DNA from: Competibacteraceae bacterium UBA6584
GTDB taxonomy: Bacteria; Pseudomonadota; Gammaproteobacteria; Competibacterales; Competibacteraceae
Reading direction: 5' to 3'
Length of the DNA stretch: 14,954 bases
Assembly (NCBI GenBank): GCA_002433805.1
Contig: DJIW01000071.1
Location: forward strand, 707 to 15,660
In this document: positions 1 to 8,014 of the stretch, one piece after another
How the letters are laid out: each line of letters opens with the position of its first letter
Position numbering within the stretch: the first letter of the stretch is position 1
Program-made: the position numbers and the translations under genes
Notes under the pieces: generated by a model
Seen by the model: only the letters and a program-made list of their open reading frames with translations
Told to the model about the DNA's origin: nothing
Database searches by the model: none

Positions 1-1386
1 CTTGGCGAGATCGAGGTCGAAATCTAGATGTTGTTCGCTCTTGCGCATCACGTAGAAGAAGCGCGCGGCGTCGTTGCCCACTTCGCGGCGTAGTTCGCGC
101 AAGGTCACGAAGTCGCCGGAGCGCGTGGACATTTGCGCCCGTTCGCCGTTGCGATACAGGATGGCGAACTGCACCAGCAACACGGACAGCCGTTTTGGAT
201 CTTCCCCGATGGCGTCCAGGGCGGCTTTGATCCGGGGTACATAACCGTGGTGATCGGCCCCCCAAACATCAATCACCCAGTCAAAGCCGCGTTCGAATTT
301 TTCCAGGTGGTAGGCGATGTCGGATGCGAAATAGGTGGTCTGGCCGTTTTCCCTGCGCACCACCCGATCCTTTTCATCGCCGAAGGCGCTGGAGCGAAAC
401 CATAAAGCGCCGTCTTGATCGTAAAGATAGCCGGCGGCTTGCAGGTGATCGAGGGCTTTCTCAATCGCGCCGCTGTGTTCCAGGGTTCTTTCCGAATACC
501 AATGTTCGTAGCTCACCCCGAATTCCTGCAAATCCTCGCGAATGTCGGCAAGAATCGTGTTGAGGCTTAAGTCGAAAATGAAACGGTAGCGCCGCTCGCC
601 TAGAAGCGCGCGCGCGCGTTCGACCAAACCGTCGATATGGGCTTCCTTGTCGCCTTGGTCGGCCAGTAGACCGGATGGATCCCGATGCTCGTCCGGCGGC
701 AGCCCTTGAAAAACTCGGGCCGCCGGCTGCACGTACGCGCCGCCGTGCTCGGCGTAGATGCGGGCGGCGATCTCGCGCACGTACTCGCCCTGATAACCGT
801 TGCTGGGAAAGCGAAACCGTTCGCCGCAATGTTCGAGGTAACGCAGCCAGACGCTGACGGCGAGGATGTTCATCTGCCGACCGGCGTCGTTGACATAGTA
901 TTCCCGATGCACCTGATAGCCGACGGCGTCGAGCAGGTTGGCCACGGTCGCGCCGAAGGCCGCGCCTCGGCCGTGGCCCACATGCAGGGGCCCGGTCGGG
1001 TTGGCCGAGACGAATTCCACCTGGACCCGCCGCCCGCCGCCGAGTTGGCTGCGTCCGAACTGATCGCCCCGCGCCAAAATTTCCTCGATCACCGCGTGGT
1101 AGGCAGTCGGCGTCAGAAAAAAATTGATAAAGCCCGGACCCGCGATCTCGACCTTGGCGACGCGGTCGGACGGGGGCAGCGCGGCGACGATGCGCTCGGC
1201 CAGTTCGCGGGGTTTGCGGCGGGCGGTCTTCGCCAGGGTGAGCGCCACGGCGCTGGCGAAATCGCCGTGCGTCCGTTCGCGGGCGCGCTCCAGCGGAAGG
1301 TCGGCCGGCGCGGCGTCCGGTAAAAATCCGTCCCGATGCAAAGCGTCGAGCGCGTGCGTGATGAGAGCGTGCAGGTGCGTTTTCAA
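1..1386 (-). CDS. argS: Arginyl-tRNA synthetase, 3' end outside window
   Basis: Class I aminoacyl-tRNA synthetase that charges tRNA-Arg with arginine in the cytosol. The first 462 codons read without a stop. Visible are the N-terminal Add-1-type domain (THGDF near residue 60, EIAGPGFINFF around 79-90), the HIGH-type signature NPTGPLHVGHGRGA with HVGH at 135-138, YYVNDAGRQM near 143-152, and the KMSKS counterpart QMSTRSGDF at 418-426. The C-terminal DALR anticodon domain lies beyond the window; family members are about 560-590 residues. There is no usable ATG: an in-frame TAA sits at 1396-1398, and the first in-frame ATG falls after the HVGH motif. I chose TTG at 1384-1386 because AAGG lies 7 nt upstream; another TTG two codons earlier is possible. 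The gene starts 26 nt after the DUF294 gene and is probably co-transcribed with it. Confidence 0.96.
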   Translation of the reverse strand, partial: MKTHLHALITHALDALHRDGFLPDAAPADLPLERARERTHGDFASAVALTLAKTARRKPRELAERIVAALPPSDRVAKVEIAGPGFINFFLTPTAYHAVIEEILARGDQFGRSQLGGGRRVQVEFVSANPTGPLHVGHGRGAAFGATVANLLDAVGYQVHREYYVNDAGRQMNILAVSVWLRYLEHCGERFRFPSNGYQGEYVREIAARIYAEHGGAYVQPAARVFQGLPPDEHRDPSGLLADQGDKEAHIDGLVERARALLGERRYRFIFDLSLNTILADIREDLQEFGVSYEHWYSERTLEHSGAIEKALDHLQAAGYLYDQDGALWFRSSAFGDEKDRVVRRENGQTTYFASDIAYHLEKFERGFDWVIDVWGADHHGYVPRIKAALDAIGEDPKRLSVLLVQFAILYRNGERAQMSTRSGDFVTLRELRREVGNDAARFFYVMRKSEQHLDFDLDLAK

Positions 1387-1412
1387 GGGCAAACCTTAAA
1401 GGGGTCTTGCGA

Positions 1413-3293
1413 TCAGCCGATCATCCCGAGTTTGAAGTGGTAGGTGATGAATTTTTTAAATTCGTTGACGATCTTGAACGAATCCCGCAATTGTTCCCGT
1501 TCCAACTTGTTGAGTTCCTTTGGTTTTATGTAATTGTCTTGCACCAAGCCGCGCTCGATTTTCTGCAGGCCGGCCTTGGTTCGCAGCGCGGACATAAACG
1601 AGAAGGCCTCGCTCAATTCGGTTCCGAAAGCCGGCTCGAACAGATTGCGCTGGCTCAGGGCGGTGATGCGTTCGAGGGTGTTGGTTTGCGGCAAGCGATA
1701 CTCCAAGGCCAAGCTGCGCACGCCGTGGACGACGGGAAAAATCCCCCCTTTTTTAATATCCAGTTCGTCGCGATTTTTCTCAAGCACAAAATTGGTGAAA
1801 AAGCCCAACGGCGTGTCGAAGGCCACGGTCGCCTTGGCGAATTGGCTGTAAAACGAACGATAGTCGCCGAGCAGACGGTGCATTCGATCCTTGACGTGCC
1901 GCAGCAGATTTTCGTCGCCCGCCACGGCCTTGGCGTCGCAAAAAATGGCAAATTGCAGGAACGAGTCGTGCGTGGGATGAACGATCCACTGGAATAGCTC
2001 CTCCTTGAAGGCCGCCACCGATTTGCTCCAGTACGGGTTTGAAACCATGATATTGCCCGGACAGCGCGGGTAGCCGAATTCCAGCAGGCTTTCGGTGAAT
2101 TCCGCCGTGATCCGCGCCAGCTCCGGATGGGAAAACTCATCGCGCAGGATCAAGGCGTTATCCTGATCGGTTTTGAGCACCTGTTCCTCGCGGCCCTCGC
2201 TGCCGAGCACCAGCAGGCAGGAATTATCGAGAAGCTCGGGCGGGGCCAGCAACTCGAACAGTTTCCGCAGCATTTTTTTGTTGAGCTCGGAAACCAGTTG
2301 CATGATGTAGCGGATCTTGATGCCCGTGGCGTTCAAGTCGCGGATGACGTTGACCAGATCGCGGCTGGCCCATTTGATTTCTTCCTTGGACTGGGCGCGC
2401 TCGATTTGCAGGGCGATCAGATGCGAGTGATTGGATAGGTAGCTCAGCAGGTCGATCTGTTCGAGGACGCCCTGAATGGTGGGGCCATCGCGGATGACCA
2501 GCCGGTTGATGTTGTGGCGGGTCATCCGCAGCAGGGCGTTGAACAAGAAATCATCCGACGCCATGGTGATCAATTCGTAGCTGGCGAGCGAGCCGACCGG
2601 CGCGTCGAGCGACCGGCGTTGGATGATGGCGGCTTCCCGCAGGTCGGTGGCGGTCACGATGCCGGTTTCATCGTGGTTGCGGACTAAAACCGAATTAATT
2701 TTATGCGCCTTCATCGTCACGGCGGTTTCGTGAATGGTGGCGTCAGCGCTCACGTAGGTCGGCGGGTGGATGTAGACATCCTGGATCTTGGTGACGGTGA
2801 AGGCCGACAGTTCCTGAACGTCTTCAGGCTCGGACCGACTCGGGCGCTGCCGCGAGGTTCTGAGGTCGTAGAAGCGAGCGAAATCCGGGTGGTCGCGAAC
2901 GGTTTGCAGGAAGGCGGTTCGAGAAAGACAGAAACAGCGGGTCGGTTCGGCCGCTATAAAATTGCGCTTGCTGACGCCCTCCAGCAGCGACTGAATATCG
3001 AAAACATCGGCGGACTGGTAGAAGGCGGTGACGCACAGCAACGGTCGCTCGCTTGATTCAGCCGGGCCGCCGTCTGGGATCGGCTTGTCGCCATCGGTTT
3101 CCCAGACCGAACCGTCGATGACGATGAACAGGCCATTCGGTCGCTCGCCGGCCTTGAGCATCCGTTCGCCAGCGCGGTAACTGCCGGCGGTCGTTTCCTT
3201 GGCGACCCGTTCCAGTTCCGGCTCGGGCAATTGGCTGAACGGCGGCAATTGCGCGAGAAAGGTTTTCTGATCCAAAGCGTCGGGAAGAGCCAC
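1413..3293 (-). CDS. cNMP-binding/CBS/DUF294 nucleotidyltransferase signalling protein
   Basis: A 626-residue cytosolic multidomain protein. Residues about 13-130 form a cyclic-nucleotide-binding-type beta roll, about 170-290 a pair of CBS domains (adenosine-ligand sensors in known families), and about 340-460 a DUF294 nucleotidyltransferase with GSEGREEQ at 364-371 and TDQDNAL at 375-381. Residues about 475-620 match the DUF294 substrate-binding C-terminal region. The NTase core resembles that of GlnD/GlnE enzymes, so transfer of a nucleotide to a partner protein is plausible but unproven. The stretch that should be the cNMP phosphate-binding cassette reads VFDIQSLLEG and lacks the usual G-E...R pattern, so classical cAMP binding is doubtful. 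The start is GTG at 3291-3293; no ATG or other start exists further upstream in frame and the RBS is weak (GGA about 9 nt away). It follows actP, which suggests control of or response to acetate uptake; that link is inference. Confidence 0.9.
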   Translation of the reverse strand: MALPDALDQKTFLAQLPPFSQLPEPELERVAKETTAGSYRAGERMLKAGERPNGLFIVIDGSVWETDGDKPIPDGGPAESSERPLLCVTAFYQSADVFDIQSLLEGVSKRNFIAAEPTRCFCLSRTAFLQTVRDHPDFARFYDLRTSRQRPSRSEPEDVQELSAFTVTKIQDVYIHPPTYVSADATIHETAVTMKAHKINSVLVRNHDETGIVTATDLREAAIIQRRSLDAPVGSLASYELITMASDDFLFNALLRMTRHNINRLVIRDGPTIQGVLEQIDLLSYLSNHSHLIALQIERAQSKEEIKWASRDLVNVIRDLNATGIKIRYIMQLVSELNKKMLRKLFELLAPPELLDNSCLLVLGSEGREEQVLKTDQDNALILRDEFSHPELARITAEFTESLLEFGYPRCPGNIMVSNPYWSKSVAAFKEELFQWIVHPTHDSFLQFAIFCDAKAVAGDENLLRHVKDRMHRLLGDYRSFYSQFAKATVAFDTPLGFFTNFVLEKNRDELDIKKGGIFPVVHGVRSLALEYRLPQTNTLERITALSQRNLFEPAFGTELSEAFSFMSALRTKAGLQKIERGLVQDNYIKPKELNKLEREQLRDSFKIVNEFKKFITYHFKLGMIG

Positions 3294-3314
3294 GGCGTTT
3301 CGTCCGGTTGCATC

Positions 3315-3351
3315 AAAAGAAAAACCCCCTTGCGGCAGGTTCCGAAGGGGG
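3315..3351 (-). terminator. Rho-independent terminator after actP
   Basis: On the minus strand a 7-bp stem (CCCCCTT at 3325-3331 pairing with AAGGGGG at 3345-3351) is followed directly by the T-rich run TTTTTCTTTT (complement of 3315-3324). Inside the loop CGG (3333-3335) can pair with CCG (3342-3344), extending the hairpin past one bulged base. It lies 71 nt after the actP stop and should end the yjcH-actP transcript. Its T-run ends only 21 nt before the GTG start of the DUF294 gene. Confidence 0.88.
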
Positions 3352-3371
3352 CATCATCTTAACAGATTCGA

Positions 3372-3413
3372 AGCCGGCGGGCGGTGGGTCGAGCGGATAT
3401 CCCCCCGCCGGCT
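3372..3413 (-). repeat. GC-rich inverted repeat in the actP 3' untranslated region
   Basis: A perfect 10-bp inverted repeat, AGCCGGCGGG at 3372-3381 and CCCGCCGGCT at 3404-3413, separated by 22 nt. It begins 9 nt after the actP stop and has no T-run of its own. It may form an RNA hairpin that protects the actP message or backs up the terminator at 3315-3351. The function is inferred; the repeat itself is directly visible. Confidence 0.6.
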
Positions 3414-3422
3414 CGCGGCCGG

Positions 3423-5108
3423 TCAGTGGCTGGCCGCGCCTTCCGCGCCGATGCCGGTTTGGCAGCGGACATCCTGCGCCTCGAAGGAGGCGCGCTCCTG
3501 GCGGGCGTTTTCGCTGTTGTCCATGATCGAACCGAGCCAGATGCCCAAGAACGAGATCGCCATCGAAAATAGCGCCGGATTCTTCATCGGGAAAATCGGA
3601 TCGCCCAACTTGAGCACGTCGGTCCAGACCGTGGGGCCCAGAATCACGAACAGAGTGGAACTGATCAGCCCCAGCCAGCCGCCGAGCAGCGCGCCCTTGG
3701 TGGTCATCTTCGACCAGAAGATCGACATGATCAGGATCGGGAAGTTGGCGCTAGCCGCCACCGCGAAGGTCAGGCCGACCATGTAGGCGACGTTCTGCTG
3801 CTCGAAGGCGATGCCCAGCAGAATGGCGATCACGCCCAATACCAGAGTGGCCATCTTGGAGACGCGCACTTCCTTTTGTTCGTTCACGTTGCCGTGGGCG
3901 AACACGTTGGCGTAGAGATCATGCGAGATGGCCGAAGCGCCAGCCAGGGTCAGACCGGATACCACCGCCAAAATCGTGGCGAAGGCCACCGCCGAGATGA
4001 AGCCGAGCAGTAAATTGCCGCCGACCGCTTGCGCCAGATTGACCGCCGCCATATTCTGGCCGCCCTTGAGTTCCAGCACGCCCTTGGCGTTGGTCACCAT
4101 GAAACCAGAATCGGCTGGCATCAGCAGCACGATCGCGCCGAAGCCGATCAGGAAGGTCAAGATGTAGAAATAGCCGATGAAGCCGGTGGCGTAGAACACC
4201 GATTTGCGCGCTTCGGTGGCGTTGGGCACGGTGAAGAACCGCATCAAGATATGCGGCAGGCCAGCGGTGCCGAACATCAGCGCCAAGCCGAGCGAAATGG
4301 CCTCGATCGGGCTGGTGACCAGCGCGCCGGGCCGCATCAGCGCGTCTTTCTTGGCGTGAATCTCGGTCGCCCGGCGGAACAGCGCTTCCGGGCTCATCGA
4401 GCCGCCGGTGGCGACGTATAACGCGCCAAAGGCGATGATGGTGGCGCCGCCCAGCAACAGACAGGCCTTGATGATCTGCACCCAAGTGGTGGCCAGCATG
4501 CCGCCGAAGGTGACGTACAGGATGATCAGGATACCGACGCTGGTCACCGCATAGGCGTAATCCAGACCGAACAGCACCTGGATCAGCTTGCCCGCGCCGA
4601 CCATCTGACCGATCAGATACAGAATCACCACCACCAGCGAGCCGGTGGCGGCCATGGTGCGCATCGGCACCCGTTGGAAGCGGTAGGACACCACGTCGGC
4701 GTAGGTGTATTTGCCGAGGTTGCGGAGCTGCTCGGCCATCAGGAACATGATGATCGGCCAGCCGACCAGCCAGCCCACCGAGTAGATCAGGCCATCGTAA
4801 CCGTTGATGAATACTAGGCCGGAGATGCCCAGGAACGAGGCGGCCGACATGTAATCGCCGGCGATGGCCAAGCCGTTTTGGAAGCCGGTGATGCCGCCGC
4901 CGGCGGCGTAGAAGTCCTTGGCGGTCTTGGTGCGTTGCGCCGCCCAGTAGGTGATGCCCAGGGTCGCCGTCACGAAGGCCAGGAACATGATGATGGCGGT
5001 GACGTTGACCGCCTGCTTCTTGACTTCACCCACATCGCCGGCGGCTAAAGCAGCGCCGGCGACGAGGCTCAAGGCGAGAGCCGCGAGAATATTTTTCCCT
5101 ATTTTCAT
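3423..5108 (-). CDS. actP: Cation/acetate symporter ActP (sodium:solute symporter family)
   Basis: Inner-membrane symporter of the SSF family that brings acetate and related short monocarboxylates into the cell with a cation. The 561 residues are close to the ~550 of E. coli ActP. An N-terminal signal-like segment (residues 1-23, ending ALAAG) precedes about 13 hydrophobic segments, as is usual for ActP. Family landmarks include GDYMSAASFLGISG (84-97), the SSF signature region with GQMVGAGKLI (167-176), and YVTFGGMLATTWVQ (198-211). The C-terminal tail ends QTGIGAEGAASH, so the protein looks complete. The ATG at 5106-5108 has a strong AAGGAGG 7 nt upstream and overlaps the yjcH stop as ATGA, indicating translational coupling. 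No acs gene is in the window, unlike the E. coli acs-yjcH-actP operon. The exact substrate is inferred from family and gene pairing. Confidence 0.95.
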   Translation of the reverse strand: MKIGKNILAALALSLVAGAALAAGDVGEVKKQAVNVTAIIMFLAFVTATLGITYWAAQRTKTAKDFYAAGGGITGFQNGLAIAGDYMSAASFLGISGLVFINGYDGLIYSVGWLVGWPIIMFLMAEQLRNLGKYTYADVVSYRFQRVPMRTMAATGSLVVVILYLIGQMVGAGKLIQVLFGLDYAYAVTSVGILIILYVTFGGMLATTWVQIIKACLLLGGATIIAFGALYVATGGSMSPEALFRRATEIHAKKDALMRPGALVTSPIEAISLGLALMFGTAGLPHILMRFFTVPNATEARKSVFYATGFIGYFYILTFLIGFGAIVLLMPADSGFMVTNAKGVLELKGGQNMAAVNLAQAVGGNLLLGFISAVAFATILAVVSGLTLAGASAISHDLYANVFAHGNVNEQKEVRVSKMATLVLGVIAILLGIAFEQQNVAYMVGLTFAVAASANFPILIMSIFWSKMTTKGALLGGWLGLISSTLFVILGPTVWTDVLKLGDPIFPMKNPALFSMAISFLGIWLGSIMDNSENARQERASFEAQDVRCQTGIGAEGAASH

Positions 5109-5413
5109 AGCACTTCCTCCTTGATCTCGCGAGTCAGGCGGTCAAATTCGGAATTGGCCCGGAACACGTAGATGCCGGTGAGCACGAAGGCGCTGACAAT
5201 CACGCCGAGACCGACCGGAATGCCGACGGTGGTGATCGAGCCGGGCGACAAAGGCTGGCCGAGAAATTCCTTGTTGAAGGCGACGATCAGGATGAAGCCG
5301 TAGTAGATGACCAACATAACGATGGCCAGCATCCAAGCGAACGCCTTGCGTTTCGATAACAGTTGGTGATATTTGGGGTTACTTTTTATCGCGTGTACCA
5401 GATCTTGTTGCAT
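5105..5413 (-). CDS. yjcH: DUF485 small membrane protein YjcH, partner of ActP
   Basis: A 102-residue inner-membrane protein of the DUF485 family; E. coli YjcH is about the same size. There are two hydrophobic segments, about residues 26-46 (AWMLAIVMLVIYYGFILIVAF) and 64-86 (VGIPVGLGVIVSAFVLTGIYVF), with charged ends (KSNPKYHQLLSKRK before the first, RLTREIKEEVL at the C-terminus). DUF485 genes regularly sit directly before actP; their biochemical role is not well established. The frame stays open to 5521, but the start is placed at ATG 5411-5413 (MQQDLVHAIKSNPKY) because that matches the family N-terminus and has GGA 8 nt upstream. The stop overlaps the actP start by 4 nt. Confidence 0.92.
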   Translation of the reverse strand: MQQDLVHAIKSNPKYHQLLSKRKAFAWMLAIVMLVIYYGFILIVAFNKEFLGQPLSPGSITTVGIPVGLGVIVSAFVLTGIYVFRANSEFDRLTREIKEEVL

Positions 5414-5745
5414 TGCGGGTTTCCAAGAACAAGGGTGGAGGGTGGCGTGAGCGCGAATGGATCGCCGCTTGCGGTTGCGCTGGCGAGCCGGGGGTCCGAA
5501 GTGGTGATACGGAACGCCCAATTCCCGTCACTTCCTTTAGTGGTTGGTTGGCTGTGCCAAAAACGCACATGCACGCACAAAGTCTAGTAGCATTCTCCGG
5601 CAAGTAAAGGTTGCGCGATTCGGTTATTTTTTCAATGGTTTTAAACACTCGGGCGAATAGCCAGCCAGCCTCGGCGTCTGATAGCCCGCTGTTCCGCTCG
5701 GACGGGTTTGCGTTCAACGCGCGTTGCCGATTTGGCGGACGGGGT
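5414..5745 (-). promoter_or_regulatory. Intergenic region between priA and yjcH-actP
   Basis: A 332-bp stretch with no convincing gene; it must carry the yjcH-actP promoter. A weak candidate on the minus strand is TTTACT (5608-5603), a 16-nt spacer, then TAGACT (5586-5581), each 4 of 6 to the sigma-70 consensus, giving a leader of about 160 nt. TGGCAC occurs at 5559-5554 but lacks the TTGC partner needed for a sigma-54 promoter. No hairpin plus T-run follows the priA stop; the perfect 12-bp palindrome CAACGCGCGTTG at 5715-5726 has no T-run. Operator-like repeats are listed separately. Confidence 0.45.
5548..5579. promoter_or_regulatory. Palindrome plus 10-bp-phased direct repeat, possible operator
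   Basis: Two motifs lie side by side. TTGGC-TGT-GCCAA at 5548-5560 is a perfect inverted repeat. ACGCACA occurs at 5563-5569 and again at 5573-5579, one helical turn apart. They are 135-166 bp upstream of the yjcH start and just past the weak candidate promoter. Such spacing is common for response-regulator and repressor sites, and acetate uptake genes are often under a response regulator in gammaproteobacteria. The regulator is unknown and the assignment is inference. Confidence 0.3.
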
Positions 5746-7965
5746 TCAGTACAGCTCCATGGGGTCGACATCCAGCGACCAGCGCACGCGGCGGTCGGCC
5801 CGCTGCGCCCACAACTGCGGCGTCCACAGATCGAGAAACCGGTGCAGGGTTTGCCGGTGCGAGGCTTGCAGCAAGAGTTGGGCGCGGTAGCGGCCGGCGC
5901 GGCGCTCCATCGGCGCGGGAGCCGGGCCGAGCAGTTCCACGCCCTCGGCGATGGGTTCCGCCAGCGCCAGCCCGAGCTTTAGAAAGGCGGTGGCCTGATC
6001 GGCTTCGGCGGCTTCGGCCCGCAGCAGGGCCTGACAGGCGAAAGGCGGCAGCAGCGCGGCGAGGCGTTCCGCAAGCGCCGCCTCGGCGAAAGCCGGATAG
6101 CCCCGCGTCACCAAAACCCGCAGCAGCGGATGGTCGGGTTGGTGGGTTTGAATGATCACCGTGCCCGGCTTGTCGGACCGACCCGCCCGCCCGGCGACCT
6201 GGAGGATCAATTGCGCCATCCGCTCGCTGGCGCGGAAATCGATGCCGTAAAGGCCCTGATCGGCATCGACGATGCCGACCAGGGTTACGTCGGGAAAATG
6301 GTGGCCCTTGGCCAGCATCTGAGTGCCGATCAGCAAACGCCGCCCGCCGGCGCGAACCGCCGCCAGCAGGCTTTCCAAACTGCCGCGCCGGCGGGTGCTA
6401 TCCCGGTCGATGCGGCTGATCTCGACTTCCGGGAACTCGCGCCGCAGCACGTTTTCGAGGCGTTCGGTGCCTTGCCCGAGCGGGCGCAGATCGGCGCTTT
6501 CGCACAGCGGGCAGGCCGCGTCCACCGGCCGCTGGTCGCCGCAATGGTGGCAGATCAGCCGGTGCTGGCGCAGGTGCAAGGTCATGCGGGCGTCGCAATG
6601 CCGGCACTGGCTGAGCCAGCCGCATTCATGGCAGAACAACACCGGCGCGTAACCGCGGCGGTTGAGGAACAACAGCACCTGCTCGTCGCGGGCGAGGTGC
6701 GCGCCGATCCGTTCCAGCAACGGCCGCGACAAGCCTTCGGTCAGCGGCTGGCGGCGCAAATCCAAAATCTCAATCGGCGGTTCGCTGCCGCCGCCGACCC
6801 GTTCCGGCAGGTTCAACAGCCGGTAGCGGCCGCGCTGGACGTTATGGCGGCTCTCCAGGGCCGGCGTGGCCGATCCCAGGATCACGGGAATCCCGAGCTG
6901 CTGGCCTCGAATCACCGCCAGATCGCGGGCGTGATAGCGAAACCCTTCCTGCTGCTTGAACGAGGGATCGTGTTCCTCATCGACGACGATCAAACCTGGT
7001 TCGCGCAGCGGCGCGAACACCGCCGAACGGGTGCCGACCACCACCTGGGCGATCCCATCGCGCGCCAGCAGCCAGGCGTTCAAGCGTTCCCGGTCGTTCA
7101 AGCCGGAATGCAACACCGCCAGCGGTCCCGGCAAGCGCTCGCGAAAGCGGTCCAGCAATTGCGGGGTCAAGCCGATCTCCGGGGCCAGCACCAGCGCTTG
7201 TCGCCCGCGCGCCAGCACCGCTTCGATCAAGCGCAGATAGACTTCGGTTTTGCCGCTGCCGGTGACGCCTTCCAGCAGAAACACCTGAAAGCGGTCCAAA
7301 TCCGCCGCGACCGCCGCGACCGCCGCCGCCTGATCGGCATTCAAGGCCGGCGGCGAAACGCCGGCGGATTTCGAGGTCGGATCGGGTTGTTGAGCTTGCG
7401 GCGCGAGCGGTTCCACCCAGCCTTTGCCGCGCAACGCGCGCACCAAAGCGGCGCTGTCGCGACCGACATCGCGCAAGGCTTCGAGGCTGAGTCCTTCGGG
7501 ATGGTGGGCCAACCGATCGAGCAACGCTTGCTGCGCCGGCGCGCGACGCAACAAAGCGCCGCCGGCGAGCGCGGCCTGGCCGGTCGCGGTCAGGCCCCAG
7601 CGCGGAGCCTTGACCGGCGCGGTCGCCGGTTCGCCCTGACGCAGCAAGACCGGCAGAGCGGCGGCGAACACTTCGCCGGCCGAATGGTGGTAATAGCGCC
7701 GCGCCCAGTCCACCAGCGCGAAAATATCAGCGGACAGCACCGGTTCGGCGTCGAGCACCGCGTGGGCCTTTTTCAGGGCGTCCGGCGCGACCTCGGCCCG
7801 CTCGGCGGTTTCGAGCAGAAAGCCGATGAGCTGCCGGCGGCCGAACGGCACCCGCACCCGAACGCCGGGCTTTAGCGTGTTCGGGTCTTGATTGTCTGGC
7901 GGCAGATAATCAAAGATGCGATACAGCGGCGAGGGAACGGCGACGCGCAAGATCGGGCCGGACAC
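5746..7965 (-). CDS. priA: Primosomal protein N', replication restart helicase PriA
   Basis: A 739-residue SF2 DNA helicase that recognises stalled forks and D-loops and starts primosome reassembly. The N-terminal 3'-DNA-binding domain is seen at residues 5-60 (ILRVAVPSPLYRIFDYLPP). Helicase motifs include Walker A GVTGSGKT (233-240), DEEH (329-332), GSATPALES (364-372), GTQMLAKGHHFPDVTLVGI (547-565) and QVAGRAGR (589-596). Eight zinc-binding cysteines occur at 445, 448, 454, 457, 472, 475, 485 and 488. Length matches E. coli PriA (732), so the gene looks intact. The start is GTG at 7963-7965, chosen because the N-terminus aligns with family starts; no clear RBS is seen. It follows bamB by 49 nt, so co-transcription is possible. 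A 581-codon open frame on the opposite strand (6130-7875) is a GC-driven shadow. Confidence 0.97.
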   Translation of the reverse strand: MSGPILRVAVPSPLYRIFDYLPPDNQDPNTLKPGVRVRVPFGRRQLIGFLLETAERAEVAPDALKKAHAVLDAEPVLSADIFALVDWARRYYHHSAGEVFAAALPVLLRQGEPATAPVKAPRWGLTATGQAALAGGALLRRAPAQQALLDRLAHHPEGLSLEALRDVGRDSAALVRALRGKGWVEPLAPQAQQPDPTSKSAGVSPPALNADQAAAVAAVAADLDRFQVFLLEGVTGSGKTEVYLRLIEAVLARGRQALVLAPEIGLTPQLLDRFRERLPGPLAVLHSGLNDRERLNAWLLARDGIAQVVVGTRSAVFAPLREPGLIVVDEEHDPSFKQQEGFRYHARDLAVIRGQQLGIPVILGSATPALESRHNVQRGRYRLLNLPERVGGGSEPPIEILDLRRQPLTEGLSRPLLERIGAHLARDEQVLLFLNRRGYAPVLFCHECGWLSQCRHCDARMTLHLRQHRLICHHCGDQRPVDAACPLCESADLRPLGQGTERLENVLRREFPEVEISRIDRDSTRRRGSLESLLAAVRAGGRRLLIGTQMLAKGHHFPDVTLVGIVDADQGLYGIDFRASERMAQLILQVAGRAGRSDKPGTVIIQTHQPDHPLLRVLVTRGYPAFAEAALAERLAALLPPFACQALLRAEAAEADQATAFLKLGLALAEPIAEGVELLGPAPAPMERRAGRYRAQLLLQASHRQTLHRFLDLWTPQLWAQRADRRVRWSLDVDPMELY

Positions 7966-8014
7966 GGGAAGGACCGTCAGCCGTCGGAAGAACCGTTACG
8001 GAGCGCCGCCGGCC

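Noticed and set aside
685..1323. A 212-codon plus-strand frame opposite argS
   Set aside because: argS reads intact on the minus strand with all its motifs; the plus frame is a shadow.
5414..5521. Extended N-terminus for yjcH back to 5521
   Set aside because: The extra 36 residues are Arg/Pro/His-rich and unlike the DUF485 family; ATG at 5413 has a fitting RBS.
5545..5560. Possible sigma-54 promoter (TGGCAC at 5559-5554, minus strand)
   Set aside because: The required TTGC element at the -12 position is absent.
5715..5726. Palindrome CAACGCGCGTTG as a priA terminator
   Set aside because: There is no loop and no T-run after it; it is too short to call more than a chance palindrome.
6130..7875. 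A 581-codon open frame on the plus strand
   Set aside because: It is antisense to the whole helicase region of priA, has no recognisable domain, and its composition (Gln/Arg/Ala-rich) is that of a mirror frame in GC-rich DNA.
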